Source: Bradyrhizobium sp. WBOS07 (GTDB taxonomy: Bacteria; Pseudomonadota; Alphaproteobacteria; Rhizobiales; Xanthobacteraceae). From it: a stretch of 64,000 nt of DNA. The position numbers and the translations under genes are program-made. The first letter of the stretch is position 1. Every line of letters starts with the position of its first letter. The notes beneath the pieces were generated by a model, which had not been told where the DNA came from, made no database searches, and saw nothing but the letters and a program-made list of their open reading frames with translations. Below, one piece after another: positions 10,001-18,433 of the stretch. The stretch covers positions 310,001-374,000 of the forward strand of contig NZ_CP029008.1 of assembly GCF_024585165.1 (NCBI RefSeq). The letters are read 5' to 3'.

Positions 10001-10303
10001 GGTAAGACCTGCATCGGCGCAGGCCTTGGCAAATGCCGCGTTCTCGCTGAGGAAGCCATAGCCGGGATGCACGGCGTCGCAGCCGGCGCCTTTCGCCGCC
10101 GTCACCACAGCGTCGATGTCGAGATAGGCCCGCGCGCCGCGGCCGGGGATTTCGACCGCCTCGTCCGCAACCCGCACATGCAGCGACAGCGCGTCGTCGG
10201 CGGGATGGATCGCAGCGGTCGCGATGCCGGCATCGGCCGCAGCACGCGCGATGCGGATGGCGATCTCGCCGCGATTGGCGATCAGGAGCTTCTTGAACGA
10301 CAT
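7001..10303 (-). CDS. Single-chain biotin-dependent acyl-CoA carboxylase
   Basis: At 1100 residues this protein fuses all carboxylase parts. Biotin carboxylase is at about 1-450 (KLLIANRGEIAIRI, the GGGGRGMR ATP loop, EANPRLQVEHTVTE). A biotin carrier domain carries the VIESMKMEH biotinylated-lysine motif near residue 530. A carboxyltransferase occupies about 590-1100 (VVAYDYTVLAGTQG, SLCDTPGFMVG). The order resembles single-chain long-chain acyl-CoA carboxylases rather than the split acetyl-CoA or propionyl-CoA enzymes. The start is the ATG at 10303; a GTG at 10313-10315 is the alternative. It carboxylates an acyl-CoA using ATP and bicarbonate; which acyl group is not visible. It lies upstream of the AcoR-type regulator on the same strand. 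Confidence 0.88.
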   Translation of the reverse strand: MSFKKLLIANRGEIAIRIARAAADAGIATAAIHPADDALSLHVRVADEAVEIPGRGARAYLDIDAVVTAAKGAGCDAVHPGYGFLSENAAFAKACADAGLTFVGPKPAALELFGDKVAARQLAKRYGVPIIAGTSGPSSLEEITAFFTSLGSNAAIVIKAMAGGGGRGMRVVENASDLAEAYARCQSEARAAFGFDGVYAERLIRQARHIEVQIIGDRHGAISHLWERECTIQRRHQKLVEVAPSPSLSDPLRGRIIDAARQLAAAAAYDNLGTFEFLVDGTAEDSFAFIEANPRLQVEHTVTEEVLGLDLVRAQLAVAAGASLASLGLAQESIPKPRGHALQLRVNMETLDVSGATHPTGGVLAVFEPPSGPGVRVDSFGYAGYKTSAAFDSLLAKVIVHTPGQAWHDVVAKASRALREFRIDGVVTNIAFLQAVLAHPDFRTNRIATDFIDRNIAKLVEAADGAAKPLYFAAAERSGAHVEAHVAQAVPEGAVMVAAPLQGTIVTIQVKEGEIVRPGQQLAVIESMKMEHLVMAEQGGRVMKLLAADGVTLLHGEPILYLEPLDVAADRTTAEADIDLDHIRPDLAELIARQANTLDANRPAAVERRRNTNQRTARENVAQLVDDGSFMEYGSLAIAAQRRRRKLDDLIKNTPADGLVMGVATVNGEKFGPEGARCIVVAYDYTVLAGTQGHMNHKKIDRMLTLAEDWRVPLVFYAEGGGGRPGDTDRLGMTGLDGPSFVQFARLSGLVPVVGVVSGYCFAGNAAMLGCCDVIIATKNASIGMGGPAMIEGGGLGVYHPAEVGPVSFQSPNGVIDILVEDEEEATRVAQKYLSYFQGAVTEWEAADQRLLRRAIPENRLRVYDIRSVIDLVADKDSVLELRRDYGVGMITALIRIEGKPFGLIANNPRHLGGAIDADAGDKAARFLQLCDAFDLPIVSLCDTPGFMVGPEAEKTAIVRHVSRMFVTGASLTVPLFGIVLRKGYGLGAQSMIGGGFHASFFTAAWPTGEFGGMGLEGYVRLGFRKEMEAISDPEEREAYYLNKVAELYANGKAVSIASVFEIDNVIDPAETRRWIMAGLRTVPKPPARTAKKRPCIDTW

Positions 10304-10315
10304 GGTATCTCTCAC

Positions 10316-10399
10316 TCAGGCCGCAGCGGAACGATTGGGATCGAGATCATGCCGCGCAAAGATGGCGAGGTCATTGTTCTCGTCGCAGCCCGCGTTCAT
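10316..10399 (-). CDS. Possible 27-residue leader peptide ahead of the carboxylase gene
   Basis: An ATG at 10399 is preceded by GGGAAG six bases upstream and opens a 27-codon reading frame (MNAGCDENNDLAIFARHD at its start). It ends at 10316, only 12 bases before the carboxylase ATG. The spacing would allow translational coupling to the carboxylase. No family is recognised and the size makes chance likely. The ribosome site and tight spacing are the only support. Confidence 0.3.
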   Translation of the reverse strand: MNAGCDENNDLAIFARHDLDPNRSAAA

Positions 10400-10563
10400 G
10401 ACGTTCTTCCCGTGTTGCTTTTCTTCTCGCGATGGCACGCAGGTGCCGTCGATCGACGTCGTTACACGTCGAGCACGGCAGAGGTCATGTCAAGAAAAAC
10501 AGCACCGGCGTCGCGGCCCGATGCCGCGGCGCGGAAATATCAGGCGCCACGCAGTACGTTTCG

Positions 10564-12246
10564 CTACGCCGCGCGTACGCCCGCGACGAAGGTGCTGACC
10601 TCGTTTTCCAGGGATTGCAGCTTCTGCGTCAGCCGCCCGCTCGATTGCAGCACGAGCCCGGCGGCCTGGCCGGTCGCCGCGGTGGCCTCGGTGACGCCGG
10701 AGATGTTCTGCGAGACCTGGTCGGTACCGGACGCGGCTTCCTGCACGCTGTGGGCGATCGCCTGCGTGGCGGCACCCTGCTCCTCGACGGCGGCGGCGAT
10801 CGACGAGGAGATCTCGTTGACCTCCATGATGGTGGCGCGGATGCTTTCGATGTTGCCGACGACCTGGTTGGTTTCGGCCTGGATCGCGGTGATCTGCGCG
10901 CCGATCTCGTCGGTTGCCTTCGCGGTCTGGCTCGCCAGCGATTTTACTTCGCTCGCGACCACCGCAAAACCCTTGCCGGCCTCGCCGGCCCGTGCCGCCT
11001 CGATGGTGGCGTTGAGCGCGAGCAGATTGGTCTGCGAGGCGATCTGGTTGATGAGGTCGATGACCTCGCCGATCTTGTGCGCGGCCGCAGCCAGCCCCTG
11101 CACGGTGTCGTTGGTGCGCTGCCCGTCGGCGGCGGCCTTGTCGGCCACGGTCGCTGCCTGCGCGACGCGCTGGCTGATCTCCGAGATCGAGGATGACAGC
11201 TCACCGGCGGCGGAGGCCACGGTCTGCACGTTCGTCGATGCCTGCTGGCAGGCGGATGCGACGAAGCTGGCGCGGTCGCTCGCCTTGTTCGCGGTCTCCG
11301 ACATGCCCTGCGCGGCCTGCTGCATCGCGCGCGCCTCGTTGAAGACGTCGCGGACGACGGCCTGGACGCTCGCCTCGAACTTGCCGGCGAGGTCGGTCAT
11401 CGCCTTGCGCTTCTCGTCATCGGCTTTCCGCTTCATCTCTTCCTGTTCGGCATGCATCTGACGAACGGCCGACGCATTGTCCTTGAACACGGCGAGTGCC
11501 TTGGCGAGGCCGCCGACCTCGTCGCGACGATCGATATAGGGCACCTCGAAGGAGCTGTCGCCGGCGGCGAGACGCTCGGTCAGCGCTGTGATCCGGGCCA
11601 GCGGTCCGGTGACGCTGCGGCCGATCAGGAAGGAGGCTGCAAGGACCACGACCAGCACCGCCAGGCATACATAGGCGAACGTCATCGCGTTCTGGCGGAA
11701 CGCCGTGTCGACATCGTCGAGATAGATGCCGGTGCCGATGATCCAGCCCCAGGGCGCAAAGCCCTTCACATAGGAGATTTTCCCGACCGGCTGGTCGAAG
11801 CCTGGCTTGGGCCAGAGATAGCCGTAGAAGCCCGCGCCCTGCTTCTTGACCACGTCGACGAAGCCCAGGAACAGGGCGTTGCCGGCGGGATCCTTCATGC
11901 CGGACAGATCCTTGCCGTCGAGCTCCGGCTTGATCGGATGCATGACCATCTTGGGGGTCATATCGTTGATCCAGAAATACTCGACCTTGTCGTAACGCAA
12001 GCTCTTGATCTCGGCCGTTGCGGCGGCCTGGGCCTGCTCGCGCGACAGTTTTCCTTCGCTCTCGAGCTTCTGATAATGGGCGAGAATGCCGTAGCCGACG
12101 TCGACCATCTGCTGCGTCTTGGCCTGGCGATCGGCCACCATCTGGGCGCGCAGGGTCGACAGCGCGATCGGTGCCAGCGCGATCATGCCAAGCAGGCTGA
12201 TGCCGACAATGAGGATCAGCTTGAAACTGATGCGGGAGAAAATCAT
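10564..12246 (-). CDS. Methyl-accepting chemotaxis protein with single Cache domain
   Basis: This 560-residue chemoreceptor has TM1 at about residues 8-30 and a periplasmic single-Cache (sCache_2) domain at about 35-180 with VEYFWINDM and [16 protein letters not shown]2 is near 190-210 and is followed by HAMP and a long cytoplasmic signalling domain. The hairpin tip [25 protein letters not shown] is canonical. sCache_2 receptors often sense small organic acids. A TTG at 12258 could extend the start; the ATG at 12246 is preferred because the membrane segment begins directly after it. It is divergent from the small gene at 12531, and no che genes are nearby. Confidence 0.92.
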   Translation of the reverse strand: MIFSRISFKLILIVGISLLGMIALAPIALSTLRAQMVADRQAKTQQMVDVGYGILAHYQKLESEGKLSREQAQAAATAEIKSLRYDKVEYFWINDMTPKMVMHPIKPELDGKDLSGMKDPAGNALFLGFVDVVKKQGAGFYGYLWPKPGFDQPVGKISYVKGFAPWGWIIGTGIYLDDVDTAFRQNAMTFAYVCLAVLVVVLAASFLIGRSVTGPLARITALTERLAAGDSSFEVPYIDRRDEVGGLAKALAVFKDNASAVRQMHAEQEEMKRKADDEKRKAMTDLAGKFEASVQAVVRDVFNEARAMQQAAQGMSETANKASDRASFVASACQQASTNVQTVASAAGELSSSISEISQRVAQAATVADKAAADGQRTNDTVQGLAAAAHKIGEVIDLINQIASQTNLLALNATIEAARAGEAGKGFAVVASEVKSLASQTAKATDEIGAQITAIQAETNQVVGNIESIRATIMEVNEISSSIAAAVEEQGAATQAIAHSVQEAASGTDQVSQNISGVTEATAATGQAAGLVLQSSGRLTQKLQSLENEVSTFVAGVRAA

Positions 12247-12530
12247 CGGGGCTCGCAAAATTGGCGGTACAGATATGCCAATTTATCCTGCCCCCCTTAG
12301 CAAAGCCTTAAGCATTCCGATTCCGCCGGCGGCCGCCGCGGGCCCGCCGCCGCGCATCGCTGTCGTCGTCCGACGACCTGGCCCCTGCATTCGAATGTAA
12401 ACCTCTTCAAATCTAGAACACCTCGATATCGGCCTTCCGCGCGTTGACTTGGCGGGGGCTCTGGCAGAACGATCGATGCAGACAACCAGCGCCAGCCGTG
12501 GCGTGAGAGCAGCCAAGGGCCAGAGGCTCC

Positions 12531-13031
12531 ATGCATCCATCGACATCACCAAGGTCTCTCGACCTGCCCGCCCTCAGCGCGGCGGAACGGCTCTTCCTCT
12601 GGGGATTCCGCGCCAAGGCACGCAGCGGAGGTGCCGTTCCGACCGCCACCGACATCCAGGAGGTGTACAACCATTTTCGCGTGGGCGATGCCGTGGCCTC
12701 GCTGGAATCCATCATTGAGATATTCGCCTGCACGGCCCATACGGCCATCGAGGTGCACTGCCCGACCTGCCCGCGCGTGTCGGACAGCGAGCGGGAAATC
12801 CTGCATGCCATCGCCGCCGCACAACAGGAACGCATCGACATCGTGCGCGAGCGGTTCGAGAGCTGGCTGCCGCCGGTCGGCGCCGATTGGGCCCTACCGC
12901 CCGTGCGGGGGCTCGCGACGATCTTCCGCATGGCCGGCCTCATCCTGCCCGACCGCCAGGTGAGGTCTTTCGACCATGACCGGACCATGGCGATGAAGAG
13001 CTGGCTGGTCGGAAGCCCGACGCTGCACTGA
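12531..13031 (+). CDS. Conserved-looking hypothetical protein with a CPTCP motif
   Basis: This 166-residue, probably cytoplasmic protein has no recognised family. A CxxC motif (HCPTCP) sits near residue 76 in an otherwise helical-looking sequence with acidic and hydrophobic patches. An AGAGG ribosome site is close to the ATG. The next small protein begins 11 bases after its stop, also on the plus strand, and also has a CxxC. The two are probably co-transcribed. Metal binding or a redox role is possible but unsupported beyond the motif. Confidence 0.65.
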   Translation: MHPSTSPRSLDLPALSAAERLFLWGFRAKARSGGAVPTATDIQEVYNHFRVGDAVASLESIIEIFACTAHTAIEVHCPTCPRVSDSEREILHAIAAAQQERIDIVRERFESWLPPVGADWALPPVRGLATIFRMAGLILPDRQVRSFDHDRTMAMKSWLVGSPTLH

Positions 13032-13042
13032 CGAGATTGTTC

Positions 13043-13516
13043 ATGAGCTCCGATATTTGCGGTTCTGCGACGGCCCCGGACGGCGGCCAGCCGCGGCTCT
13101 GTCCGCTCAGGGCCGCACTTGCGGCACACCCTTGCGTCGAAAGCTGCGACGAGTTCTGCCGGGTCGCGCTGTCGTTGTTCCGGTTTATCGGGGCGGCCTA
13201 TACGACCGGCGCGTCCGATTGCTGGGAAGCGGCCTATCGCTTTGCCGACGAGGCGCCGGGCGTCTCCGACAGTCCGCTGCTGGTGGCACGCGCTGCCGCG
13301 CTGGTCCGAATCCTGCGCAGCGGCCGGCCATGCGAGCTGTGCTTCATGCCGCCGTCCTGCCGGCGGCTGTCGAAGGACGAGGCCGGATTGATGCAATTGC
13401 TGGCAGTCGCGCGCCGCACGCAGCCGGGCGAGCTCGAATCCATTGTCTGCCAGCTGGTCGGCTCCGGCAAGGAGGACGCGGCGACACGGGCGGTCAACGC
13501 GCTTGCGCTGTGCTGA
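13043..13516 (+). CDS. Hypothetical Cys-rich protein, probably paired with the gene upstream
   Basis: This 157-residue protein carries several cysteines: CDEFC near residue 37, CELCFMPPSC near residue 100, and single Cys near both ends. No family is recognised and no signal peptide is seen. The ATG at 13043 follows a GAG six bases upstream; an in-frame TTG at 13037 is possible. It runs convergently towards the CobW-type GTPase at 13590-14519. The Cys clusters could bind a metal or iron-sulfur cluster, which is conjecture. Confidence 0.6.
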   Translation: MSSDICGSATAPDGGQPRLCPLRAALAAHPCVESCDEFCRVALSLFRFIGAAYTTGASDCWEAAYRFADEAPGVSDSPLLVARAAALVRILRSGRPCELCFMPPSCRRLSKDEAGLMQLLAVARRTQPGELESIVCQLVGSGKEDAATRAVNALALC

Positions 13517-13589
13517 GGCCTCGACGGGCCCTGGACGCACATTCTCGGCCTGCATCGATTCATCCGAATCCTGATCCGCGTTCAGAGCC

Positions 13590-14519
13590 TTACTCGTTCG
13601 CAACGCACGCCGCCATGATCCCGTCGAGCTCGGCGCGCGAGAGCACCCCGAGCTCGGCGATGAAGACGATCCGCGCGCGCGGCACGTCCGGCGCGGGCGC
13701 ATCGCCGGGGGCCAGCGTGGCGCGGCCGCCGGCGAATTGAAACACCATCTGGCGGCCGGGCTGCTCGACCGTCTCGAACAGGCCTTTCGCGCGCGCCAGC
13801 TTCGGCGCCAGCGTGGCGATCGCCTGCTGCAGGCGCGGCAGCGAGAGCGGGCGTTCGGAGGTCCAGCTCAGCGTCTCGAAACGGTCCTCCGCCGGCCGTT
13901 TCGGCCCGGGGCTGCGCGGCGTTGGCGCGCGGTCGACATGGGTGGGAAACAGCAGCGCGGACGGGATTGCGCCGTGTGGTGCATCGACGACCACGGCGGG
14001 AACGCGTTGCGCGCGGATGGCGGCGCGCATCCGCGTCGCCGCGCCCTGGTCCGCCAGATCGAGCTTGCTGAGCGCCACGATGTCGGCGACGCGCAATTGC
14101 GAGCGCTGGAGGGCATCGTCGAGGGCGGCCGGCGGTGTGCCGGCGTCGATCACGCACAGCACCGTCTCCAGCAGCGCCTCGCGCAGGATCACCGGATCCA
14201 TCAGATTGCGGACGATATCGGCGGGATCGGCGACGCCGCTGGTCTCGATCACGATATAGTCGGGCTTCGGATCGCGCCGCAGCAACGTCGAGAGCGTGCG
14301 CAAGAGATCGCCCTCCAGCGAGCAGCAGATGCAGCCATTGGCGAGGCTGACCACGCCGTCGCTGGCGCCCGCGATCAGCTCCGCATCGATGTTGATGGCG
14401 CCGAAATCGTTGACGACAGCGGCAATGCGTCGTCCTTGCGCATGCGCCAGCAGATGGTTCACGACAGTGGTCTTGCCCGCCCCCAGAAAGCCCGTGACCA
14501 GCAGAATGGGGACCGGCAT
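13590..14519 (-). CDS. CobW/G3E-family GTPase (COG0523 metallochaperone)
   Basis: This 309-residue P-loop GTPase has Walker A GFLGAGKTT at residues 10-18, the metal-binding CxCC motif (GCICCS) near residue 65, a Walker B/ETSGVADP segment and SKLDL as the guanine-specificity motif. A CobW C-terminal domain follows the linker. COG0523 proteins hydrolyse GTP to deliver Zn or Co to client enzymes. It begins three bases after the stop of the zinc-type D-aminoacylase gene upstream, so the two are probably one operon and the deacylase may be its client (inference). Confidence 0.9.
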   Translation of the reverse strand: MPVPILLVTGFLGAGKTTVVNHLLAHAQGRRIAAVVNDFGAINIDAELIAGASDGVVSLANGCICCSLEGDLLRTLSTLLRRDPKPDYIVIETSGVADPADIVRNLMDPVILREALLETVLCVIDAGTPPAALDDALQRSQLRVADIVALSKLDLADQGAATRMRAAIRAQRVPAVVVDAPHGAIPSALLFPTHVDRAPTPRSPGPKRPAEDRFETLSWTSERPLSLPRLQQAIATLAPKLARAKGLFETVEQPGRQMVFQFAGGRATLAPGDAPAPDVPRARIVFIAELGVLSRAELDGIMAACVANE

Positions 14520-14522
14520 GGG

Positions 14523-16013
14523 TCAGCCCTCGACGACGGGGCGGCGCACCGGTTTGCCCGGCCGCGCCGCGACGTCGAGAATGCCGTCGCTGATCAGCAC
14601 TTCGCCGCTGACGATCAGGTGCCGCACGCCGTCGGAGGGACGGTTCATCGCCGTGAAGGTGGCGCGGTCCGAGAGCTTTTCGTAATCGAACACGACGATG
14701 TCGGCATCGGCATCTCTAGCAAGCCGGCCCTTGCTGCGCATCGCCGGCGTGCTCTGCGACAAGATCTCGGCCGGGATCAGCGCGCATTTGCGCACGCCTT
14801 CCAGCAGCGACACCGTCTTGCGCTCGCGCACCCATTCGCGGATGAATTTCGTGAAGCAGCCGGCCGAGCGCGGATGCGAGGTGGCATCGTCAGGCAGCGG
14901 CCAGGCATCGCCGGTGTAGGTCTTGCCGTCAGAGGTCGTCCACGGCATCGCGTCGGAGGCGATGGCGCCGCCGGGATAGAGCACCGACATGTCGAGCAGG
15001 TCGCGGTGATGCGCATTGTGCTCGGTGTCGAGGATATGCCAGAGCACCAGCGAGGACGGCTCCTCGGCCTGCGCCTTCAGCAGCTCCTCGCGGTCGTGGA
15101 AGCGATAGCCGTCGGTCACGCGCTGCACGGAATCGTAGCCGGTGCCGTTGCGCTCGACGAATTCGGGGTCGCTGAAGAAGGCGGCGGCCAGCACGGTCGA
15201 GCCGGTACCGTAAGGATAGGCCTCGACCGTGATCGGCAGGCCATGTCCTTGCGCCTTTTCGATCAGCGCGCGGCAGCGCTCCACGTCGGTCTTGCTCGAC
15301 GAGTTGAAATGGCAGATGTGCATGTGCGCACCGGTGGCGCCGGCATAGCCGATCAGGCGGACATAGGCTTCCACCGCGCTCTCGGGGTCGATCCGCGACA
15401 TGAAGGCGACATGGGTGAAGGTCGGCACGTTCCTGGCCGCGGCCAGCTGGCAGACCGCGGTCAGCTCCTGCACGCCGGCGCCCGGCGCGTAAGCATTGAG
15501 GATGCCGATACCGATGCCGCCTTCGTTGAGTCCTCGCCCGAGGCGCTCGAGAATGCCCGAGACCTCGGCGTCGGTCGCGACATTGTCCATCCAGCGGCGG
15601 TCGCGCATGGCATTGCCGAACGCCTCCAGCGAACTCTCGGCATTGGAGCCGGTCATCGCGCCGATCCGGGCGAAGGCCCAGTTGGTGGCGGCGCCGTAGT
15701 TCAGCACGCGGCCTTTCCTCGCTTGCCGCTCATACCAGGACCCGACCGGCAGCACGCCGGCCTCGAGATCGAGCGTGGTCGTGACGCCGTCGAACGCCTG
15801 CATGCGGTCGGCGGGGATCGACTGGCCGTGCGCGTGCAGATCGATGAAGCCGGGCGCGACCACGAGCCCGGTGGCGTCGATCACCCGCTCGGCGCTGCCG
15901 AGCGATGCGCCGACCGCGGCGATCCTGCCGTCCACCACCGCCACATCCGCCACGGCATCCATGCCGCTTGCGGGGTCCACCACCCGGCCGCCAGAGATCA
16001 CCAAGCCGCTCAT
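14523..16013 (-). CDS. N-acyl-D-amino-acid deacylase (amidohydrolase superfamily)
   Basis: This 496-residue protein has the amidohydrolase composite domain: an N-terminal beta sandwich (ISGGRVVDPASG, VIDATGLVVAPGFIDLHAHG) with the HxH metal motif near residue 66, then HICHFNSSSKTDVERC and a C-terminal SDAMPW metal-Asp motif. D-aminoacylases release D-amino acids from N-acyl forms with zinc. The start at 16013 has a GGAG site seven bases upstream; the frame remains open to 16067 but homologous domains begin here. The CobW GTPase gene follows after three bases. Confidence 0.87.
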   Translation of the reverse strand: MSGLVISGGRVVDPASGMDAVADVAVVDGRIAAVGASLGSAERVIDATGLVVAPGFIDLHAHGQSIPADRMQAFDGVTTTLDLEAGVLPVGSWYERQARKGRVLNYGAATNWAFARIGAMTGSNAESSLEAFGNAMRDRRWMDNVATDAEVSGILERLGRGLNEGGIGIGILNAYAPGAGVQELTAVCQLAAARNVPTFTHVAFMSRIDPESAVEAYVRLIGYAGATGAHMHICHFNSSSKTDVERCRALIEKAQGHGLPITVEAYPYGTGSTVLAAAFFSDPEFVERNGTGYDSVQRVTDGYRFHDREELLKAQAEEPSSLVLWHILDTEHNAHHRDLLDMSVLYPGGAIASDAMPWTTSDGKTYTGDAWPLPDDATSHPRSAGCFTKFIREWVRERKTVSLLEGVRKCALIPAEILSQSTPAMRSKGRLARDADADIVVFDYEKLSDRATFTAMNRPSDGVRHLIVSGEVLISDGILDVAARPGKPVRRPVVEG

Positions 16014-16183
16014 GTCGTCACTCCAGAAAATCGGAACGTCGCCCATCAAGGCAGATTTATGCGGCAACGACTAGTTCCGGAGACGCTCGTGCGGCATGCA
16101 TCATCGTGTGCAGCCATGCTTCGAGACGACTGCTGCGCAGTCTTCTCAGCACGAGGGCAGTGAGTGTTGCGAGAGATCATCGA

Positions 16184-16232
16184 CCTTCATGGCGAGGAGC
16201 CCGCAACGCGGGCGTCTCAAACCATGAAGGCC
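16184..16232. repeat. Palindromic intergenic repeat
   Basis: CCTTCATGG at 16184 pairs with CCATGAAGG ending near 16230, with an inner GAGCCCGC/GCGGGCGTC pairing. This is a two-tier hairpin of the sort dispersed through Bradyrhizobium intergenic regions. It lies between the deacylase start and the end of the lipase-like gene; no gene is seen in the 231-base gap. Confidence 0.6.
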
Positions 16233-16244
16233 CGACGATCCGCG

Positions 16245-17453
16245 CTACAGCCCGTCGAACCACGTCTTCCATTGCGGCACGGCGGTGGCGAAGGTGCCGC
16301 GATGGCTGGTCTTGCCGGTCGAGACCGCCTCCACCACCGGGTTGCCGCTGCCGATCGCGCGCTGGTAGGTCATGGGCAGCTGGCCGAGGCCGACGCTGAT
16401 GGCCTCGTCGCTCTCGCCATAATAGTTGCGCACAGGGCTCTTGATCAGCCAGCGATAGGATTGCGTCTGCGCCACGAGGCGGCCATAGGCGGAGGCGGCG
16501 AAGAACTGCGGATCGAAATAATCGGGCCGCAGCAGCTTGTGCAGGTCGGCCGGCACGTCGGCGGGATTGAAGGGCTCGCGCATGTAGGCCTTGCGCGCCA
16601 GCTCATAATAGGGTTCGGCGATCAGCGAGCGCGCCAGTCCCGGCACGCCGTAATAGTTTTCGAAGGAAAAGGCCGAGAGGATGAACAGCGAGTTGACCCA
16701 GCTCGCATCGTTCTTGCGCGGGAAATTGAGAAAGCCGTTCAACGCGACGAACACGTCGGCCGGCGCGCTCGCGGTCACGGCCCCGTCGACCTTGACCCCG
16801 GCCTGCTCGAGCTTTTCGAGCATGGCCATGGTCACGAACCCGCCTTGCGACCAGCCCGCGAGAAACAGCTTGGTCGTGGCGAGCTTGAGATGATCGAGCA
16901 CGGCGCGGCTTGCCATCAACATGTCGTAGGTTGCCTGCTGGTGGCTCGCCTTCACCATGTAGCCTTCCGGCTCCGACGACGTTCCGAGCCCGAAATAATC
17001 GGCGCCGATCACGGCGTATCCCTGCCCTGCGAACTGGGCGATCATCAATTGCGTTTCCGGCGATTGCTGCGGAAAGGAGGGAACCTCCTGCTTCCCGTAG
17101 ACGGTGCCGTGCTGATACGACACCAATGGGAACGAGGTACCGCTGTCCTCGGGGATCGCGAGCAGTCCGGACGCGATCGTCGGCTTGTTGCCGCGCTCGG
17201 GCACGACGGACGAATAGGTTACGCGATAGAGGCGAACGGCATTGCGCGCCGGGCTGTAGGCCGTCGTGATGCCGGCAAAAGCAGGCGTACCCACCTGCAG
17301 GATCTTGTTGAGCTGATCGGCATCCCAGCGCGCGATGCGCTGGTATTCGATGCCGGCCGACAATTTGACGACCTGGCCTTCCTGCGCATGGGCGGAAACC
17401 GCCATGAGGAATTGGACGACAAGCAGGAGAGAGAAACGCCAAGCCGATTTCAT
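16245..17453 (-). CDS. Secreted alpha/beta hydrolase, lipase-like
   Basis: This 402-residue protein starts with a Sec signal peptide (MKSAWRFSLLLVVQFLMAVSA, cleavage after AHA near residue 23). The hydrolase fold shows an oxyanion SYQHGT motif, the nucleophile elbow GWSQGGF near residue 200, and a late GTFATAVPQW catalytic-His region. It resembles secretory-lipase or prolyl-oligopeptidase-related hydrolases. The open frame reaches 17603, but the signal peptide fixes the start at 17453. It probably acts on an ester in the periplasm or outside the cell; the substrate is unknown. Confidence 0.8.
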   Translation of the reverse strand: MKSAWRFSLLLVVQFLMAVSAHAQEGQVVKLSAGIEYQRIARWDADQLNKILQVGTPAFAGITTAYSPARNAVRLYRVTYSSVVPERGNKPTIASGLLAIPEDSGTSFPLVSYQHGTVYGKQEVPSFPQQSPETQLMIAQFAGQGYAVIGADYFGLGTSSEPEGYMVKASHQQATYDMLMASRAVLDHLKLATTKLFLAGWSQGGFVTMAMLEKLEQAGVKVDGAVTASAPADVFVALNGFLNFPRKNDASWVNSLFILSAFSFENYYGVPGLARSLIAEPYYELARKAYMREPFNPADVPADLHKLLRPDYFDPQFFAASAYGRLVAQTQSYRWLIKSPVRNYYGESDEAISVGLGQLPMTYQRAIGSGNPVVEAVSTGKTSHRGTFATAVPQWKTWFDGL

Positions 17454-18224
17454 GCAAGAGACCCGTGGTAGGAGACCGTGGATGACAAAAGAGAGGCCTA
17501 CACGGGTACGGTTGAGATTCGGTTGCGCCAGGCTGAAACCGGCCCGTGAACCCTGCACGATTGTCGCAGGTCGATCGGGCACGCGTTCGCGCTCTCGCGG
17601 CATGATTTGCCCGAGCTGTGCTTCTCTTCACACCCTTTCGACGGAAAGGGCGCAGGGAAGGCCGGGCGCCGGCCGGCACCCGTAAAGACCCCCGTGCTGA
17701 ACAGATGCACACGCAATGCACAGGGGAGACACAGGGCAGCCGAAACCAGGCCTTCCCTGCGCGATGGTTTGACGGCCTATGCCGCGCTCTCCCGGGAGCC
17801 GAACTTTCCTTCTGGCCTCCCTCGCCCCGCGAATTGGATGATGCAGCCTGCCCGGTTGGGCTCGCCGGCATCTCCGCGAAAGCTTGACCGTAGCAACGAC
17901 GGCCAGGACCACACGGTTTCGCCGTACGCAAGCAGCGCCGTTCGTCTTTGCGGGTCACGCCTGCTCACGAGGTTGATCTCGCCCTGCACGCGCAAGCTCC
18001 GCCTTTAACGCCGCCCGCGTCCATCGCAACTCCCAGCCCGCGCTCGAAACGACGTACGACCGCCCCTTTGGTGGGCTGGGATGGCCGACACATACGACAA
18101 ATCCGAATTTCGGTAAAGTGGAATATTTTTGCCGAGAGGGGTTGACAGGGAATTGGGGTGTTTTGCCCGACGGGGCCCCAGGCCGACCTGACGAAGGGTC
18201 GGAATTGGTATCCCAACAAGATAC
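17454..18224. other. 770-base gene-free region upstream of the truncated higB
   Basis: No convincing gene is present; open frames here lack ribosome sites and coding character. The text resembles dispersed intergenic sequence seen in bradyrhizobia (memory-based impression), including a GC-rich inverted segment near 17660-17680 and a shorter AT-rich stretch around 18100-18130. The end of this block runs straight into the middle of higB, so the block may have arrived or expanded at the cost of the toxin's 5' half. Confidence 0.5.
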
Positions 18225-18392
18225 GCCGCCGATTTTCTCGAAGCCCTCAGGTCGCCGCCCGGCAACCGTCTCGAAGCCCTCAAGGGCGAGTTGGCGGGCA
18301 AACACTCGATCCGCATCAACGATCGGTGGCGGATCGTGTTCAGATGGACGAACGCGGGCCCAGAAGACGTCGAGATCATGGACTATCATTAG
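18225..18392 (+). pseudogene. higB: 5'-truncated HigB-type toxin gene
   Basis: Only the C-terminal half of a HigB/RelE-family mRNA interferase remains: [20 protein letters not shown], then [18 protein letters not shown] and the ending DVEIMDYH before a TAG at 18390. The family is normally about 90-95 residues; here a stop codon at 18189-18191 lies shortly upstream in frame and no start codon or N-terminal half precedes. The antitoxin gene follows 41 bases downstream with a good ribosome site. The retained part keeps the catalytic-core strands but probably cannot fold alone. Confidence 0.8.
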
Positions 18393-18433
18393 TTCGACGG
18401 GCCAAGTGTTGCCAACCGAAAAGGAGTTCGCAG

